Positions 1 through 12,642 of a stretch of DNA of 64,000 bases are shown here, in pieces. Position 1 is the first letter of the stretch. Every line of letters begins with the position of its first letter. This DNA is from Pyrus communis (Eukaryota; Streptophyta; Magnoliopsida; Rosales; Rosaceae). The position numbers and the translations under genes are program-made. The stretch lies in contig NC_084814.1 in assembly GCF_963583255.1 (NCBI RefSeq), positions 18,515,164 to 18,579,163 of the forward strand. The letters are read 5' to 3'. The notes beneath the pieces are model-generated. The model was not told the DNA's origin and did no database searches. It worked only from the letters and a program-made list of their open reading frames with translations.

Positions 1-1616
1 ATATTTAGTTTCCAATTTTAAATTATTTAAAAACTTGTTTGGTCACTGTCTTAAAAAAAGTAAAACTGAAAAAACAACACCAAACCAACTTTGGAAAACT
101 AAAAATAAGTAGCTTTCAATTTTAAAACTGAAAACAGTTATCAAATAAATTTTTAATTTTGAAAAAAATGAAAAATCAAAACCTTAACAAACGGCCTCTT
201 AGATAATTGTCACTTGTTGCTTAGTCGTTTTGCCACTAAAGTAAATTAAACCATGAAAGTCACTTAATACTACAATTTAGTGATAGTTGTGTTTATTTAT
301 ATATGAGTGATCTTAGATTCGAATCTCGAAAGTGACGAGTTCATAACCAATTTATTTTCTCATTTGCTTATTTCATAAATATATTATGTATCAAAACAAA
401 TTCCATGAAAGATATTATATTATTTCCTCTAGTTCTTAGTCCATTTCGTGATTTGTCATGAAATCTCAACTTGTTGGAAAATATAAAAAGAAATTATTTT
501 CGAGATTTGGTTTAATTAAAGAAATTATTTTGGTGTAGATTCAATTAGGGATTTTATATTTATTACTTCAAAATTTAGGTTTTCTTGTCCTTGTGGGCTT
601 AAGATTGTTTTTATTATACCTCCATATGGAGAAGAATAAAAAACTGAAGTTGTATTTGAGAATTATAAGATTGTAAAGAATTCTAAGTTTATCCTAAACA
701 CTTATTTTCAATTTAGTATTAAAGAGTAGAGTTCGATTCTTGGTTGTGTTATGAGCGTTTCCCTTTCATCGTGCATGCACAAGCCATGGACTTAAGAGTA
801 AAGATTGTTACGATCGTTAGAAAAAGAAGATGGAGGAAGATTGAATAAAAGAGATAAAGTGTTTCCATTGCCATAAAGAAAAATGAGTAAAAAAAAAAAA
901 AAGAAAAAAAGGAAGATGCAATTATTGCCTCTGCCAGGGAGAAAAGAGAAGGGGAAAAGAAAAACGGTTTTGGTATTGAAAAAGTAGATAGGAAAAAGGG
1001 TTTTATGGTCTAGGTAATACGAGTAGCATATATTTAAGCAACAAAGGATATTTAGGATGGAGCAAAGATTGCAGTCAGTGTGAAGCCACGTGAGGGCGAG
1101 GAGTGGCGACCGCCACTCCCCTCGTCGGAAAACATGCCTGGAGCAAAGGTTCAGCCCCTCCCCTAGCCAGAAATTGGATTGGTTCGGCCACTCCCTGTTC
1201 TGGTGCACTAGCTGGCTAGTGGCGTGGAAAGGACCAATTTTGATGTTCTGGGGCTTCTCGGGGTAGGAATTGTGAAGAGGGTTGGATTGAATTGGCCTGT
1301 TGGATTGGATTTAGAATTAGGATTTTGATCGAAGATTGGGGTGTTAAATTGGGGGAATTGGGGGGTTTTGGGGTTGAATTTGGTGGTCCAAAGAATTTGA
1401 AGGGTTGGAGGGAGAGAACTGAATTGGTGGGCAGTGGTGACGGCGGTGGTGGTGATGTGGATTCGTGGTGGATTGGCGGTGGATGGTGGTGTGGTTAATG
1501 TTTGATTCTGATCATGTGGGTAAAGGTTTTTAGATGGTTGAAATGAGGTAGGAGTTTATAGGAAACAGGACGACGCCTGCCAAAAACATATATCACACAT
1601 TGATTAAGTAATTAAA
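1..1616. other. AT-rich intergenic stretch, no gene seen
   Basis: I see no coding region here. The open frames are short, low in complexity or Phe/Leu/Tyr-rich and match no family I know. Around 300-345 there is a short tract resembling the box-B end of plant tRNA-derived SINEs (a GGTTCGAATCTC-like stretch). Positions 1290-1497 are G/T-rich and give a Gly/Trp-rich frame that looks like composition, not a protein. Confidence 0.5.
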
Positions 1617-1937
1617 TGTGGAGATGCACAGTGAGTTTTCATCATTAAGAGGAATTGGTGATCTTGCAAAAGACTTTGTGGAGACTGGGAGGTATGCAAG
1701 CTATATTTTAGTGTATAAGCTTCTTACATTAGCTTTGGTGTTACTGGTTGCAACTGCTTCGGTGGAAATAGCTTTTTTTTTGCTATGAAGATTGTGAAAA
1801 CACCATTGCGTAACAAAATAGGAGATCAATCGTTGAGTGATAGCATGTTTGTTTACATTGAGAGAGATGTATTTACTTTTATTGATAATGAGTCTATTAT
1901 GCGACGTTTTCATGATATGAAACCTCGTCGGTAACAA
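1617..1937 (+). pseudogene. hAT transposase C-terminal relic (TTF/ZMYM1-like type)
   Basis: Read on the + strand, this stretch encodes the C-terminal dimerisation region of plant hAT transposases of the TTF/ZMYM1-like kind. Recognisable pieces are GIGDLAKDFVETGRY, LVYKLLTLALVLLVATASVE and, after a frame change, AMKIVKTPLRNKIGDQ and FVYIERDVFTFIDNESIMRRF, ending at TAA near 1933. The reading frame shifts at a run of nine T (about 1773-1781), where the family normally continues directly into AMK. No N-terminal or catalytic part is visible upstream. The 3' side (2040-2071) ends in a motif reading CAGTGGCGAAGCTAGGAATT on the minus strand, as at the terminus of this hAT type. It is a broken, immobile remnant. 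Confidence 0.72.
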
Positions 1938-2071
1938 TTGTAATTTGTTTGTATTGATAAATTATGGAAGACATTACTATATAAAAGGATTTGGTTGTTG
2001 CTATTCTTTTGAACTTTGCACTCTTTTAACTTCACCCCTCCCATCATCAATTCCTAGCTTCGCCACTGATT

Positions 2072-2995
2072 GCAGTAAGGACTTATGAAGGGTAAATTGA
2101 TCAAAGCTTTCCTATAACCATAGGGTTACAACTTACATCAAGGCTTAGCTTTAAATCCTTACCTTTTTGTATTAGTAATGGATGAGTTAATGAGACATGC
2201 ATTAGTATGATATCCCTTGGTGTATACTTTTCTTAGATGATATAATGTTGATAGATGAAACATAAGAGGGAGTAAATGTGAAGCTTGACCTTTGGAAGTG
2301 TTGGGATCTAAAGGTCTTTGCCTAAGTAGGTCAAAGACAGAGTATATGAAGTGCAAATTCAGTGGATCTATTCGCAAATAAGCTAGGTTAAAGCTTAACC
2401 TTGGTGTTCCAAATGGATAGGTTACTGGATTGGAGATTAGAAAGTACCAATACTTTCGTTATCTTGGATCTATCTGCAAAATTGGATTGATCTCAACCAT
2501 AGAATACAAACACGATAGTGAAGTGGAATAGTGCATTGACTGTGTTTGTGCGACTGTTGTATGCCACTAAAGTTCAAGAGAAAATTGTATTGGACGATAA
2601 AAGGCCAATAATGCTTTACAACAAGGAATGTTGAGCAGTCAAGCATCAACATGTGCAAAAAGTGAGTATAGTGGAGATGAGAATGCTTTGTTAGAGGTGT
2701 GAGCACACAAGAAAGGACAAGATTAAGAATGAGAATATACAAGGTAAAGTAGGGGTGGCCACAGTTGAAGATAAGATGAAAGAAAATCGGTTAAGATGAT
2801 TTGAACAAGTGAAACGAAGACCTACATGTGCTATGGTTAGAAAATTCAATTATGAGACAAAGACTCATGGCAAAGGGAGTGGAAGAAGAACTAGGAATAC
2901 TTGAATGAAAATGGACTTTAAGAAAGACATGGAGTACTTGGAGCTAACAGAAGACTTGACACAACACTAAGCGTAGTGACGTTCTGAGATTGGTC
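2072..2995 (+). mobile_element. RTE-clade LINE fragment (reverse transcriptase palm to 3' end)
   Basis: Broken + strand frames give RTE-type reverse transcriptase: VMDEL-like text near 2175, a degenerate catalytic motif LDDIMLIDET near 2235-2265 (family FADDIVLIDET), and KLDLWK near 2285. Downstream, text similar to VKHQHVQK, EMRMLC and RKDKIKNENIQGK (2640-2750) is the RTE 3' coding end that is much clearer at 59054-59386. The final block (2900-2960) resembles the KDMEYLELTEDL end of the protein. Many stops and frameshifts make it non-functional. It abuts the hAT relic directly. Two more relics of the same clade lie at 58894-59435 and 63728-64000. Confidence 0.72.
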
Positions 2996-4087
2996 TAGGT
3001 AGTTATTAATCACCACACGTTGAGTTTCGTAATTGTCGACAAATTTGATGATGAGACTTGAATTGGACAAACATTGGCTGCTTATGGTTGGTCTAGTATG
3101 GATGTCTACCTATTTGTTACCCAAAATTATATCATCGGTGTGTACAATTGAGGTTGTTGAGTGAGCAGAGTCATAGACCGCTGGATGACAAAATGGTTGT
3201 GATAATATTCAATTATTATTGAAGAATAATATTATGGTTTTAATCATGATATTATCTTTTAATAATATATTAAATTATCCAAACTTAATAAGATCTCTAT
3301 CCTAGCTATTTTTTTTTTCCAACAAAAGGAGAACAACTGGTAAGGTAGAAGGATGCTATACGAGGACTTCTCAAAAAGTCACCATCCTAACTTGTTGTTT
3401 GAAGAACGGGACCAGCTACGTCTTTATGTAGTGCATGAATGAGATAAGAGTAAATATGGATGGTTATAAAAATAACCATTTGATTGTTTGGTAATCAGCA
3501 CTTGCGTACGCGTGGAGGATTGGCAGGCTCCTTCCCATGTAGATCAGTAGATGTAGTCATGTACGGTGGAAATCCTAGAGTCTAACTTGGGGATATATTT
3601 AAAGGATTAGATGGGAGTTGACTACGCAAGTTTAGTGATAATCATCTCCATAAAGTAACCATCGTGGTGCACATGGGTGGTGGCTGTTTGGATGAACCTT
3701 ATTTGTTCAAATCCATGCATGCAGGTTATCATGGGATTTGATGTGATAAGAGATAAGGCACGTACATCATCTTGGGATTCGATGTGATAAGGTTATGCAT
3801 AAGGATTGAATTTGGTTGCATTTTTACTAAGTTCATAATCTTGGGATTGGTAATTTGGTAGGATTTAACCGAAGCTTGAATGGTAGAAGAGTTTTAGTAG
3901 CATGGTAGAACTTCAATTAGCTTTAGAGCTTATCAACCAACGTGTACTCGTCTTTATAAATGGAGGACATCGTGCAGTATTTAAGGGACCTTCAAACACA
4001 CACATAAATTGCCGTGCACAATTTTTCTCTCTACATCACCCTTTAATTTGTATAAACAATTCTGTGGTTGACAACTGACCACATCAT
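2996..4087. other. Intergenic sequence of unknown origin
   Basis: No coding frame or family could be recognised. A TATA-like TATAAATGG occurs at about 3956 and is followed by a CA-rich stretch, which would suit an old LTR promoter, but no paired LTR was found. Confidence 0.35.
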
Positions 4088-4095
4088 ATAATTTG

Positions 4096-4600
4096 CATTG
4101 TTCCAAAAATCTTCGTCTAACGCCGCCTACACGATAGGCAGCCGGCCACCGTCCCGATTAATACCTAGGCATTTGAAAATTAAGAAAGGGTGCCTAGACC
4201 TGCTGAGGCACCTGTCTAGACTGCCTTAGCACCCGCCTAAACACCTGCCTAGGTTGCAACTCACTTAGATAGAAAATAGATAACTTTCCTTTTGCATTTT
4301 ATTGTTTCCAATAAATTGTAAGAGACTTATTGAACACTTAAATAAACACACATTATATGTTTGCTCCTCATGTTTTCATTATGTTCCAATACTTCATAAT
4401 ATATATGTCATTTTATTTTCTAGTTTATGAAGAAATTATATATATTTTAAGTATAAACAGACACTTATTTACACGAAATACAATAGATTTACTTAAATCT
4501 GTCTAGTCTGCCTAGGCATCCGCCTAGATTCCGCCAAGCTGCCTAGGTGCTAGGCCTCATCCCTCCGCCTGACTAACGCCTATCCTCTTTTAGAACCTTG
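4096..4600. mobile_element. hAT-type MITE with perfect 8-bp target duplication
   Basis: A 505-bp non-coding element is flanked by the identical 8-bp direct repeat ATAATTTG (4088-4095 and 4601-4608). Its ends are inverted: left CATTGTTCCAAAA, right end read in reverse CAAGGTTCTAAAA. Both subterminal regions are rich in GCCTAGGC-like words. An 8-bp duplication with CA-starting inverted ends is typical of non-autonomous hAT elements. No transposase is encoded. Confidence 0.85.
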
Positions 4601-4608
4601 ATAATTTG

Positions 4609-5700
4609 TAGAAATAACACCGAAATCATAGAGTTTTGTAGAAATAATACTGAAGTCGTAGAGTCAGTGATTGGATAGCACCTTACAGTTTGTAGAAACA
4701 CTAATTCTAGTTCGATTGATAGATAGTTTGTAGAAACAACACTACTTCTAGTTCAATTGACTATCTATCCAATTCTCTCTCGATGAGAAATCTTTGAGTC
4801 CTTGTGGAAAGAGGTCATCTCATTAACTTCTTCGCAAGTGAGGTGTTACTAGAGGTCCAGGTTACATCGTCCGCACATTGACATTGAAAAAGTCGAACCT
4901 TATTTGTACTTTGAAGTAACTAGCAGTCTTGTCTTCAGACTCTATAATCCAAAGGTTGAGGCAAGTTTCTTCCTCGACTGTAATCACTCGAATAAAAGGT
5001 TAGCAAAGCGTTCGACATCACCACACCACATTTCATTTACACACCCACTGAGCTCGATCGTTGAGTTGATGCGTCTTCCATTCAACTGAATGACGTAGTT
5101 AGCTCGTTAGCTATTTGGTCTACGCTCCTTGTAGGTTTGGTAGTTTGTAGGGTCAACATTACTGTTGCACTAGAAGAAAAAAAAAATGAAGATAATAAGA
5201 GTTTTGCTGGTTGGGGCTTTCAAAAAAAGACATCAGTTCTATAGAGCTTCCAATTCGAAAATCTTAGCATTAGTTCCAACTGGCTTTCGAAAAGAGTTTC
5301 AACTCAACCATGTTTCACCATGGGTTTATAAATATGTTTTCGATCACAATAACAGTTGAAGAAATGAGATTAAACAAGTATGGATTTGCAATGAGTTTTT
5401 GGCAAAAATACTCGGTATTTGTCTAGCTCAATAAAACATACTCAAGTTTTGAAAATTCATTCTAACATACTCAACTGTCCTTTACTTTTACTATATTGCC
5501 CTTTGTAGAGAGGGCTTTATTCACCCCTTCCCAGTGCATATACAACATCAAATTCACATCCAAAGCACCTTTGCTATTTTCTGTTTCCTCATTTTCCTCC
5601 ATTACAATATGAAAAAAAATAAAATAAATAAACCCAGAAAGAAGCTTAAAAATGCAATCCAATAGTGTTTGGGTTAATATTTGAACATTGGACCTAGATG
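4609..5700. other. Intergenic sequence with short direct repeats
   Basis: Several imperfect repeats of GTAGAAA-ACACTAATTCTAGTTC-like words occur at 4609-4770. No gene is recognisable. The frames at 4904-5089 and 5471-5722 have no family resemblance. Confidence 0.35.
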
Positions 5701-6094
5701 AAGGAAAGCCCAAGGATGCCAACTAAAAGGGGACTTGCCCGAAGCCCAGCACCAAGCCCAAAGGCAAATTGAAGCTTTCTCAGCCAACATACAAGCCACG
5801 TTCTTACCACTGAAGAGACAAGTGACGAAGACTAACCTACTACCTGATAGGAGCATATTCATGCGACTTAAATGGCTTGTTCTCGTACATTTACGTTATG
5901 TTTCTTTAGTTATTTTAGTCCTTTATGCTTCTTTCGTGTGTTTTTAGGTTCATATGGCTAAGGAAGCAAAAAGATGCATTTTGGAGCATTTTGGAGCATT
6001 TTGGAGCAAAATCGGACTTGGATTGGATAGCTTATGTTTGGAGCAAAAGGAATGGACGAAATTAAAGACCAAACTATCATAACCACCTATCACC

Positions 6095-6262
6095 ACATAT
6101 CATTCATTTATCACTTAACATATCATTCATTTATCACTTAACATATCATTCATTTATCACTTAACATATCATTCATTTATCACTTATCATATCATTCATT
6201 TATCACTTATCATAATCATTCACTTATCACTTAACATATCATTCACTTATCACTTATCATAA
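6095..6262. repeat. Minisatellite, 23-bp unit, about seven copies
   Basis: The unit CATATCATTCATTTATCACT plus TAA is repeated about seven times. The later copies vary (ATTCACTTATC, one extra A). Near-identity of the first four copies suggests recent slippage. Confidence 0.9.
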
Positions 6263-7047
6263 CCATACACTTACTTATCATACTCATAATCATCTACACA
6301 TTTCAACCATTTAAACACATGCATTTCAACTCACATGCACCCACCTCTTTCCACCTAATCCACATGCTTTCACAACCTAAAACACATGCACATTCACCCT
6401 AAATCAATCACACACCCTAGCTGCCATTCACATGCATTCACATGCATCACAACCCCAAAACCATCAAGAAATCAACCTTGCCGTGCACTTCACTACAATT
6501 CCAGCTTTTCCCTTTGCATTTCCCTTTCATTTCAGCCACATGTATCCTTCAATTCAGCCACACTTTCACATGCATTCATCATCATTCACCCTAGTTGTCC
6601 CTCACATGCTTTTCCAACAAAGAATTCAGCCAACACATGCACCCATCACCCAAAACAAGTCCATGCCGTGAGCTTCCCTTGCATTTTCAGCTTTCCTCCT
6701 TGCAACTCCACATGCAATTCCAGCTTTCCAACCTAGCCACATTCACATGCATTCACTCATAATCATTCACCAAACTTGCAGCCACATTTCCACCTATTCC
6801 TAGCTGTCATGTTCCCTCTCATTTACCTATAAATAAGCATACATTGCAGCCACAATTCAATTAATTCCATTCACCACAACACAACACACAACACACCAAC
6901 ACAAAATTCCCCATTCTTTGCCGTGCATCCCCTTCCAATTTCTGCACCATTTCTTCTCCTCCATTGCAGCCACTCCAACCATTCCCCACTCCATTCCACA
7001 TACACCTAAAGCCCTAAACATCTCCTTAGACCTTGTGCCACAACGAA

Positions 7048-7246
7048 GAGGAAGAGAAGAGTGCCTAAACGTTCATACAATTCAAGTTTGAGTTGTTGGA
7101 ATGTTTGGGTGTTTCTTTGATTTCAATGTTTAAATTCAATTCTCTTTGTTTTGTACGTATGAGGAATGGAAGAGAAGAGTGCCTAAATGTTCATACAATT
7201 CAAGTTTGAGTTGTTGAAATGTTTAGGTGTTTCTTTGATTTCAAAG
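7048..7246. repeat. Direct duplication, about 80 bp repeated at 118-bp spacing
   Basis: The segment with GAAGAGTGCCTAAA, TTCATACAATTCAAGTTTGA and GGTGTTTCTTTGATTTCAA occurs at 7048-7128 and again at 7166-7246, with few differences. Confidence 0.85.
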
Positions 7247-8215
7247 TTATGAGGAACTAAACCCCCTTTAGCTAGGGGGTGATTCGAAACTATGTTTATG
7301 TTTGCAATATGAATTGATTAACTTTCGTTGGAATTTCATAAGTTGTGGATTCAATTTGTTTAACCGTTTGATTGATAACTTATTTATGTATGTTTATTGA
7401 GAATGCGCTTAATTTTCATGCATGAATATGACGCTAGAATATAAGTGAGTTTCACCTAATCGTTATGAACTTATATTCACAAGTAGTGGAGGTTGCTTAT
7501 AAACAATCGCGTTAAATGAATTCTTGGCACGAGTTTCATGCTCATCATAGTAACGAATGCCTCGTCAACACTTATAGTTTTCATAATGCTTAATGATCTT
7601 TGATTGTATCTTTATTGTGCTATTCACGTAAAGGACTTTTGGAGAATGTAGTGAATTGCGTTGCGCAAACCCATCCAATTCATTAACTTAAGGAAAACTT
7701 GACGGTTAATTTAAGCGGACCTAATTAACCCGGGGTGTTGAGTTTCATAATTTATCGAAAGACCAACTGAGAATCAATTTTGTATGCAAGTGTAACATGT
7801 GTGGAGAAGAACCCCTTAGCTAGCCTTCATTCCATTCATTCTATCACAAATTCATATTTACATTCTGCTTAGTTTATTAACTTGTTTTGTTATTTCAATT
7901 TTCGTCAAATCAAAACTCTCCCCCCCTTTACTTTATTGTTCAATTTAATTAGAAATCAATTTAGTTTGTGTTTTTAAAGTGTTTGAGTCTTTTGGTTTGT
8001 CTTAATGTTTTAAAGTTTAGTTTTGCATTCTTTGAGTCTAGTATAGTGTTTTATATTGTGTTTTTACGTTTTTGAGTCAGTTTCCAAGTGATTAACAATC
8101 CCTCCTAATCCCCGGTCCAGAACGATCCCTACTTACATACTTACTACAATTGTCAAAAAGAGGGTTTAATTTGTGTGCGTATAAATCTTGCATCACTACC
8201 ATCCAAAGAACACCT

Positions 8216-9110
8216 TCTAGTGGCATTACAAGTAAAAAGGCTGATGACCCAGTACCCTTCAAATGCTTTCGGGTAAGTGCAAAATCACAGCAGTTAGGCT
8301 AATTAGCCTATAAAAGGAGGAAAATGCCACAGAGACAAAAACACTCAACCAATCAAACAAACGAACATACAAACTGTGATCTCAAGCCAGATTTGCATTC
8401 AAAAACTGAAATCAACCTAGATTCAGTCATTTTTAGCGACAATCTATCTCTTGCTCAGTTTAAAGCTCTGCTATCTCCCTTAGTGGCGTAGTATCGATTC
8501 CTTTATGTGAACTTGTTTACCATCCATCCTCTTTTAGCATATAAACCCTTGTTAATTTAAAAAGAAGTGATTGCAAGAGGTTCAACCTTGACAGACAAGG
8601 TGAAATCTTGCTCGACGCTCTTTGTTTGTTTTCTAAATTTGCATATCTATTACTTAATGCATTCTTCAGTATGTATTCAAGTTATTTCCATTTCTTATTT
8701 TAAGAGTTTCATTTGCATCTGGATTTGGTTAGTTTATTGGATATGTTATCATTAAAATCAATCAAGAACCAAGCAAACAGCTTAAAAGGGCCTGGACTCC
8801 TTTCACTTGAACATACAAGACTATGAACTAAAAGTCCTTGTTTACAAGGCAAGAAAAAGAACTTAATGTGGACTTAACCCATCCACGACAATCCCTTGAT
8901 AACAAGAAGTCTAAGTAACTTGGGGCGCAAGTAATCGACTAAAAACATTCTTGTTCTACATCTGTTATACTGAGATAGCAGTGGCACGTCTAGCACTTAG
9001 TTAGTTTTGATTGCGAGCCTCATGGCCTATACCTAAGGCCTCACAAAAGCCTCTTTCAGAACTAAATTTGTCCTCTTCTTGTAGCACATCAACAAGTAAG
9101 AGCCCGACTA
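8216..9110 (+). other. Upstream region of the Gypsy relic, possible 5' LTR and leader
   Basis: A TATA box (8309-8317) followed by an A/C-rich leader precedes the degenerate gag-pol at 9.1-14.5 kb. This is what a 5' LTR plus untranslated leader would look like. The matching 3' LTR is absent because the element is cut off near 14.5 kb, so the LTR could not be delimited. No protein-coding gene is seen. Confidence 0.4.
8309..8317 (+). promoter_or_regulatory. TATA box, probable retroelement promoter
   Basis: TATAAAAGG is a canonical plant TATA sequence on the strand of the Gypsy gag-pol that follows. Assignment to that element is by position only. Confidence 0.4.
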
Positions 9111-9119
9111 CACATCAAA

Positions 9120-10394
9120 GTGCCAATCCCTTGGGAAGCTATGCTGAGGTTTGAGTGTCTACCAAGATTGAGCATGACAAATCATTCACAGGATTTTCCT
9201 TCCCTACAAAGACCAGCTATTCTAGAGAACCCAACTTCATTTGAGAAGTCAGGAGGAAAGGTGACCAATGAAGATTTGCAAGCCACCATGGTACAAGTGT
9301 TGAAAAATATGGAGAAGATCACTCTAGAAACTAGAGGAGAAGTAAACAGACTATGTTCCTTAATAGGGAGTCTGCAAAGTAGATTAGATATGGAGTACTC
9401 TACTCCAAAGAATGGTTATGTCAGGGAAATGATGAGGGAAGAGAGCCATGAGATAAAAACCAATTATCCCCCTATTTTCTATGCTTGAGGAAAATGGGGA
9501 TAAAAGAAAAAACAAGGAAGGATCTGAAGTTAGTCAACCAGTATTGGAGAAGATTTTAGAAACAAAATTGCCCGACCCCCTATTATTTTCACTAGGTAAT
9601 ATGGGGCAGAGCGGGCAAGAAAGAAATGAGTATGGGATGCCCCAGTTGATCGGAGAATCCAGTGGAAAATGAGAGCCTACCAAGGCAGACAAACCTCCTC
9701 CTTATAGGCCCTCACCATTGGCCAGTTAGGGAGGGGATGCCAAGTACAGCCCGACCCAAAGAAGGAAACCTTCTTCGGCAATGATTGCAGCTCGAAATGG
9801 GGAGCCCCACATACCCCATATAACAATACAGCTAAACAACAACTTAGAGATGAGTTAGCTGAGTTAAGAACGATTGTGGCCCAGAATGCTCAACCTCAGG
9901 CTTGCCTGCTGTTTAGGATCACTTACCAGAAGCCATAACCGAAGTATATTGATGAGTAGAATCCTTTTCCACTCAACTTCAAAATGCCCGCGTTTCCCAC
10001 TTTTAGTGGGGAAGATGACAGTGTATCTTCTAGAGATCACATCTTCAAGTTCTCCAATCATTGCATGGAATTTGAAGACAATTCTAATTATAAGTTAAGA
10101 TTGTTTGGGAACTCGTTGGTTAGCCTAGCATCTTAATGGTATTCTTTGTTGCCTCCCAATTCTATTGCTAATTGGGGGCAAATGGAAATGGCTTTCCATG
10201 AGCAGTTCTATAGGATGGAGCCCGAAATATCTATCAATGACTTAGTGGAGGTAAAGCAATATGAACATGAGTCTATAGAAGACTTTGTGATGAGGTTTAG
10301 AAGGGCAAGAATGAGGTGCCAATTCCCTATCAATTATGCCCAACTCATATCCATTGCTCAAAAGGCTTTAAGGAAAACGTTTTATGATGTATAG
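9120..10394 (+). pseudogene. Gypsy gag remnant
   Basis: Several broken frames encode a retroelement capsid-type protein. The clearest part (10146-10394) reads NSIANWGQMEMAFHEQFYR, then a segment containing EDFVMRFRRARMRC, as in the retrotransposon gag family. The frame closes at 10394 after FYDV. The upstream pieces at 9120-9488 and 9481-9672 overlap in different frames, showing a frameshift at about 9485. No zinc knuckle is visible. It belongs to the element that continues with the protease at 12226. Confidence 0.65.
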
Positions 10395-12225
10395 TTCAAT
10401 GAGTTACAAAAGTTGGTAATTGTTGCCATAAAGTATGAAAAACTGTTGCTTGAGGAACAACAAATGAAGCACTCATCTAAGGCTCCTCATTTTTTCAAAA
10501 ATAAAGCTGTAATTCACCAAGTGGAGTATGAAGGAGCTAACCAAGAATAAAATAATGCCCATGGAAGAGAAGGGATAGATATACGTGCGGCAGAGATGAC
10601 TACCCTCTTCAAACCTTTAATAATGAAGGGGTTAGTCCAACCAGTCAAGGATTAGAAAGTGGTGATGAATGATGGTGGATTTGTCCTTATGAAGCCGCCT
10701 AAATACCAGAGTTATTCTTCTGATCTAACCAAGGCCTCAGAGATATATGAAGAGTTGGTGCGGGCAAGAGTGATCGTGCCAGACAGCACCAAAAAATGCC
10801 TAAGCCAGAAGAGCTAAGAGGAAAGAAGTATTGCAAGTTGCATTATACCTTCAATCATTCCATAACCAACTGTGTCCAGTTCAGGGATTGGATACAAGAC
10901 CTCATAGTGATGGGAAAGTTGCTGTTGGAAAAACCATAGGCCAATATGATGAATGACATGAATCCTTTCCCGGAAGCCTCAATAAACATGATCAACCTAA
11001 CTTGGACTGAAAAAGGGAAAGGAAAAGCCACATGTGAAGTGAAAGCAGAAAAAAGATAAGTTGACAGGCCAACATAAGGAACTATCAAGCTGCCTGAGAA
11101 ACCCAAAGCAACCATAGTTAAAGGGTTAATGTTGTGTAGCAAGTGCCAGGGCGAACGTGAGTTAGAAGTACTAGCATCAGGAGCCATTATTGATCAAGAA
11201 TTGATCAGAAGAAAGGAGAAAGAGGAACAAGAACTTTGCATAAGTATCATGTAGGCAGTTGAGTTAGAGACCTCCATAAATGTTTCCAAAGATTAGGAGG
11301 AGATTCTCAACCAAAGGGCTTATCAGAGGTATTCAGAAATTATGAAGCCTCTGAAGAGGTGGAGGACAGAGAAGTCAAAATACCAAAATGGGTGGATGTA
11401 AGGCTTCCCCAACCAAGTTACAATGATGTCAGAATAAAAGGAAGAATAAAGAGCATTATATCCTCATTCACCAAGAAAGATTATGCCTGACTCGGGCGCA
11501 AATGGTATGTAATAGGAAAATATGGGAGGCTTGTCAAAGAAATGGGAGCCTCTATGTTCAGGAAAGTTCAAAGGCAGCACAAAGCTCACATGAACTCATT
11601 AAAGGTCCCCACTGCCTCAGAAACCTCTAAAAATGTGAAGTTTGAGAAAGTACCTCATGGGGGAAGAAATCAACTTTATTAAAGAAACAAAAATGAGGTA
11701 AAAAAAGGCAAATAGTAAGACTAGGGAGGAAGGAGATCATATGCCATAAAGCCCTCACCCTGGGAAGTACAGAATCCTAAGGAGAGCTCAAGAGGACATG
11801 GTAATGATACCAACACCAACATAGAGCCTGGAGCCAATATGTTTTGGAACTTCCTCGCCTGAGAGAGGAATGCCTCCACCATTGCTGGTTGATACTTTCT
11901 GTGAGAACCTAGTGCAGGCAGAAAACTTTGGCATAACTCGGGAAGAAAGGTTGCCTGAGCTGATTTTGCCAAAAGAAGCACAAAGCTGGTTAGATGAATT
12001 CATGGACCACATTTGGGGCAAGAAGGAGGACTTACCTGAACCTAGCAACTTCCATGTAAACATGAAATTTGTTTTATCTGCCATGTTTTGTCCCATGCAT
12101 GATCAACCTGCCACAATGAAGGGTGATTACTTGGCAATAAAACCTATGATGGCATATGTTAGTGTTGAAGAAGCGGGAAAAGAGGAGTCAAGCATACATG
12201 GTTTGCCGGAGCTCACAAAAAAAGC

Positions 12226-12642
12226 TTGAGAGAGTACTCAGACATAATGGTTTTCAGTTACCCGAGTTTGACCCTAGCCAACCATCTCAAGCCTATTTAT
12301 GTAACTGTTCATCTGGAAGGAGTGCCTTTCAAGAAAGTTTTGATTGATGGAAGAGCTGCGGTCAATGTGTTACCATATAAGATGATGAAAAGGGTGTGTA
12401 GAAGTGAGGAGGATTTCATCCCCACATATATAACAGTTTCCAGTTTCTCTGGAGCCATCACTAGAACTCATGAGATATTGTCTCTAGATGTTGACTTGGG
12501 CTTCAAGCAAATCATGCTAGCCTTCTTCGTAGTGGATTGTACTTCCACTTATGGAGCTTTACTTGGCCGAGATTGGATTTATCAGAGTCTCTCTGTACCT
12601 TCCACCCTACACCAACATGTAGCAATTTACCATGAGGAATGA
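12226..12642 (+). pseudogene. Gypsy aspartic protease remnant
   Basis: The frame contains VLIDGRAAVNVLP, equivalent to the retropepsin active site of Tat/Athila-type elements, which normally reads D-G-G-A; here the second Gly is Arg. The later GALLGRDWIYQSLSVPSTLH is the conserved C-terminal block of this protease. Two shorter frames overlap its start (11870-12229 and 12156-12347), again pointing to frameshifts. It should be inactive. Confidence 0.7.

Larger units (their letters stand above)
5701..8215 (+). mobile_element. Non-coding repeat region, possibly a non-autonomous LTR retroelement
   Basis: About 2.5 kb without a convincing protein. It contains a TATA-like CTATAAATAAGC at about 6827-6838 followed by a CA-rich leader, a tandem minisatellite (6095-6262), a threefold GCATTTTGGA-like repeat at 5970-6005 and a 118-bp-period duplication (7048-7246). 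The layout (TATA box, leader, long non-coding body) suggests a large retrotransposon derivative. I could not define LTR pairs, primer site or target duplication, so the class is inference. Confidence 0.35.

Noticed and set aside
792..1208. 138-aa open frame on the minus strand
   Set aside because: Phe- and Leu-rich translation of T-rich DNA, with no domain and no promoter context.
6386..6736. Open frames rich in His, Pro and Ser
   Set aside because: They arise from CACATGCATTCA-type repeats in two overlapping frames, so this is composition only.
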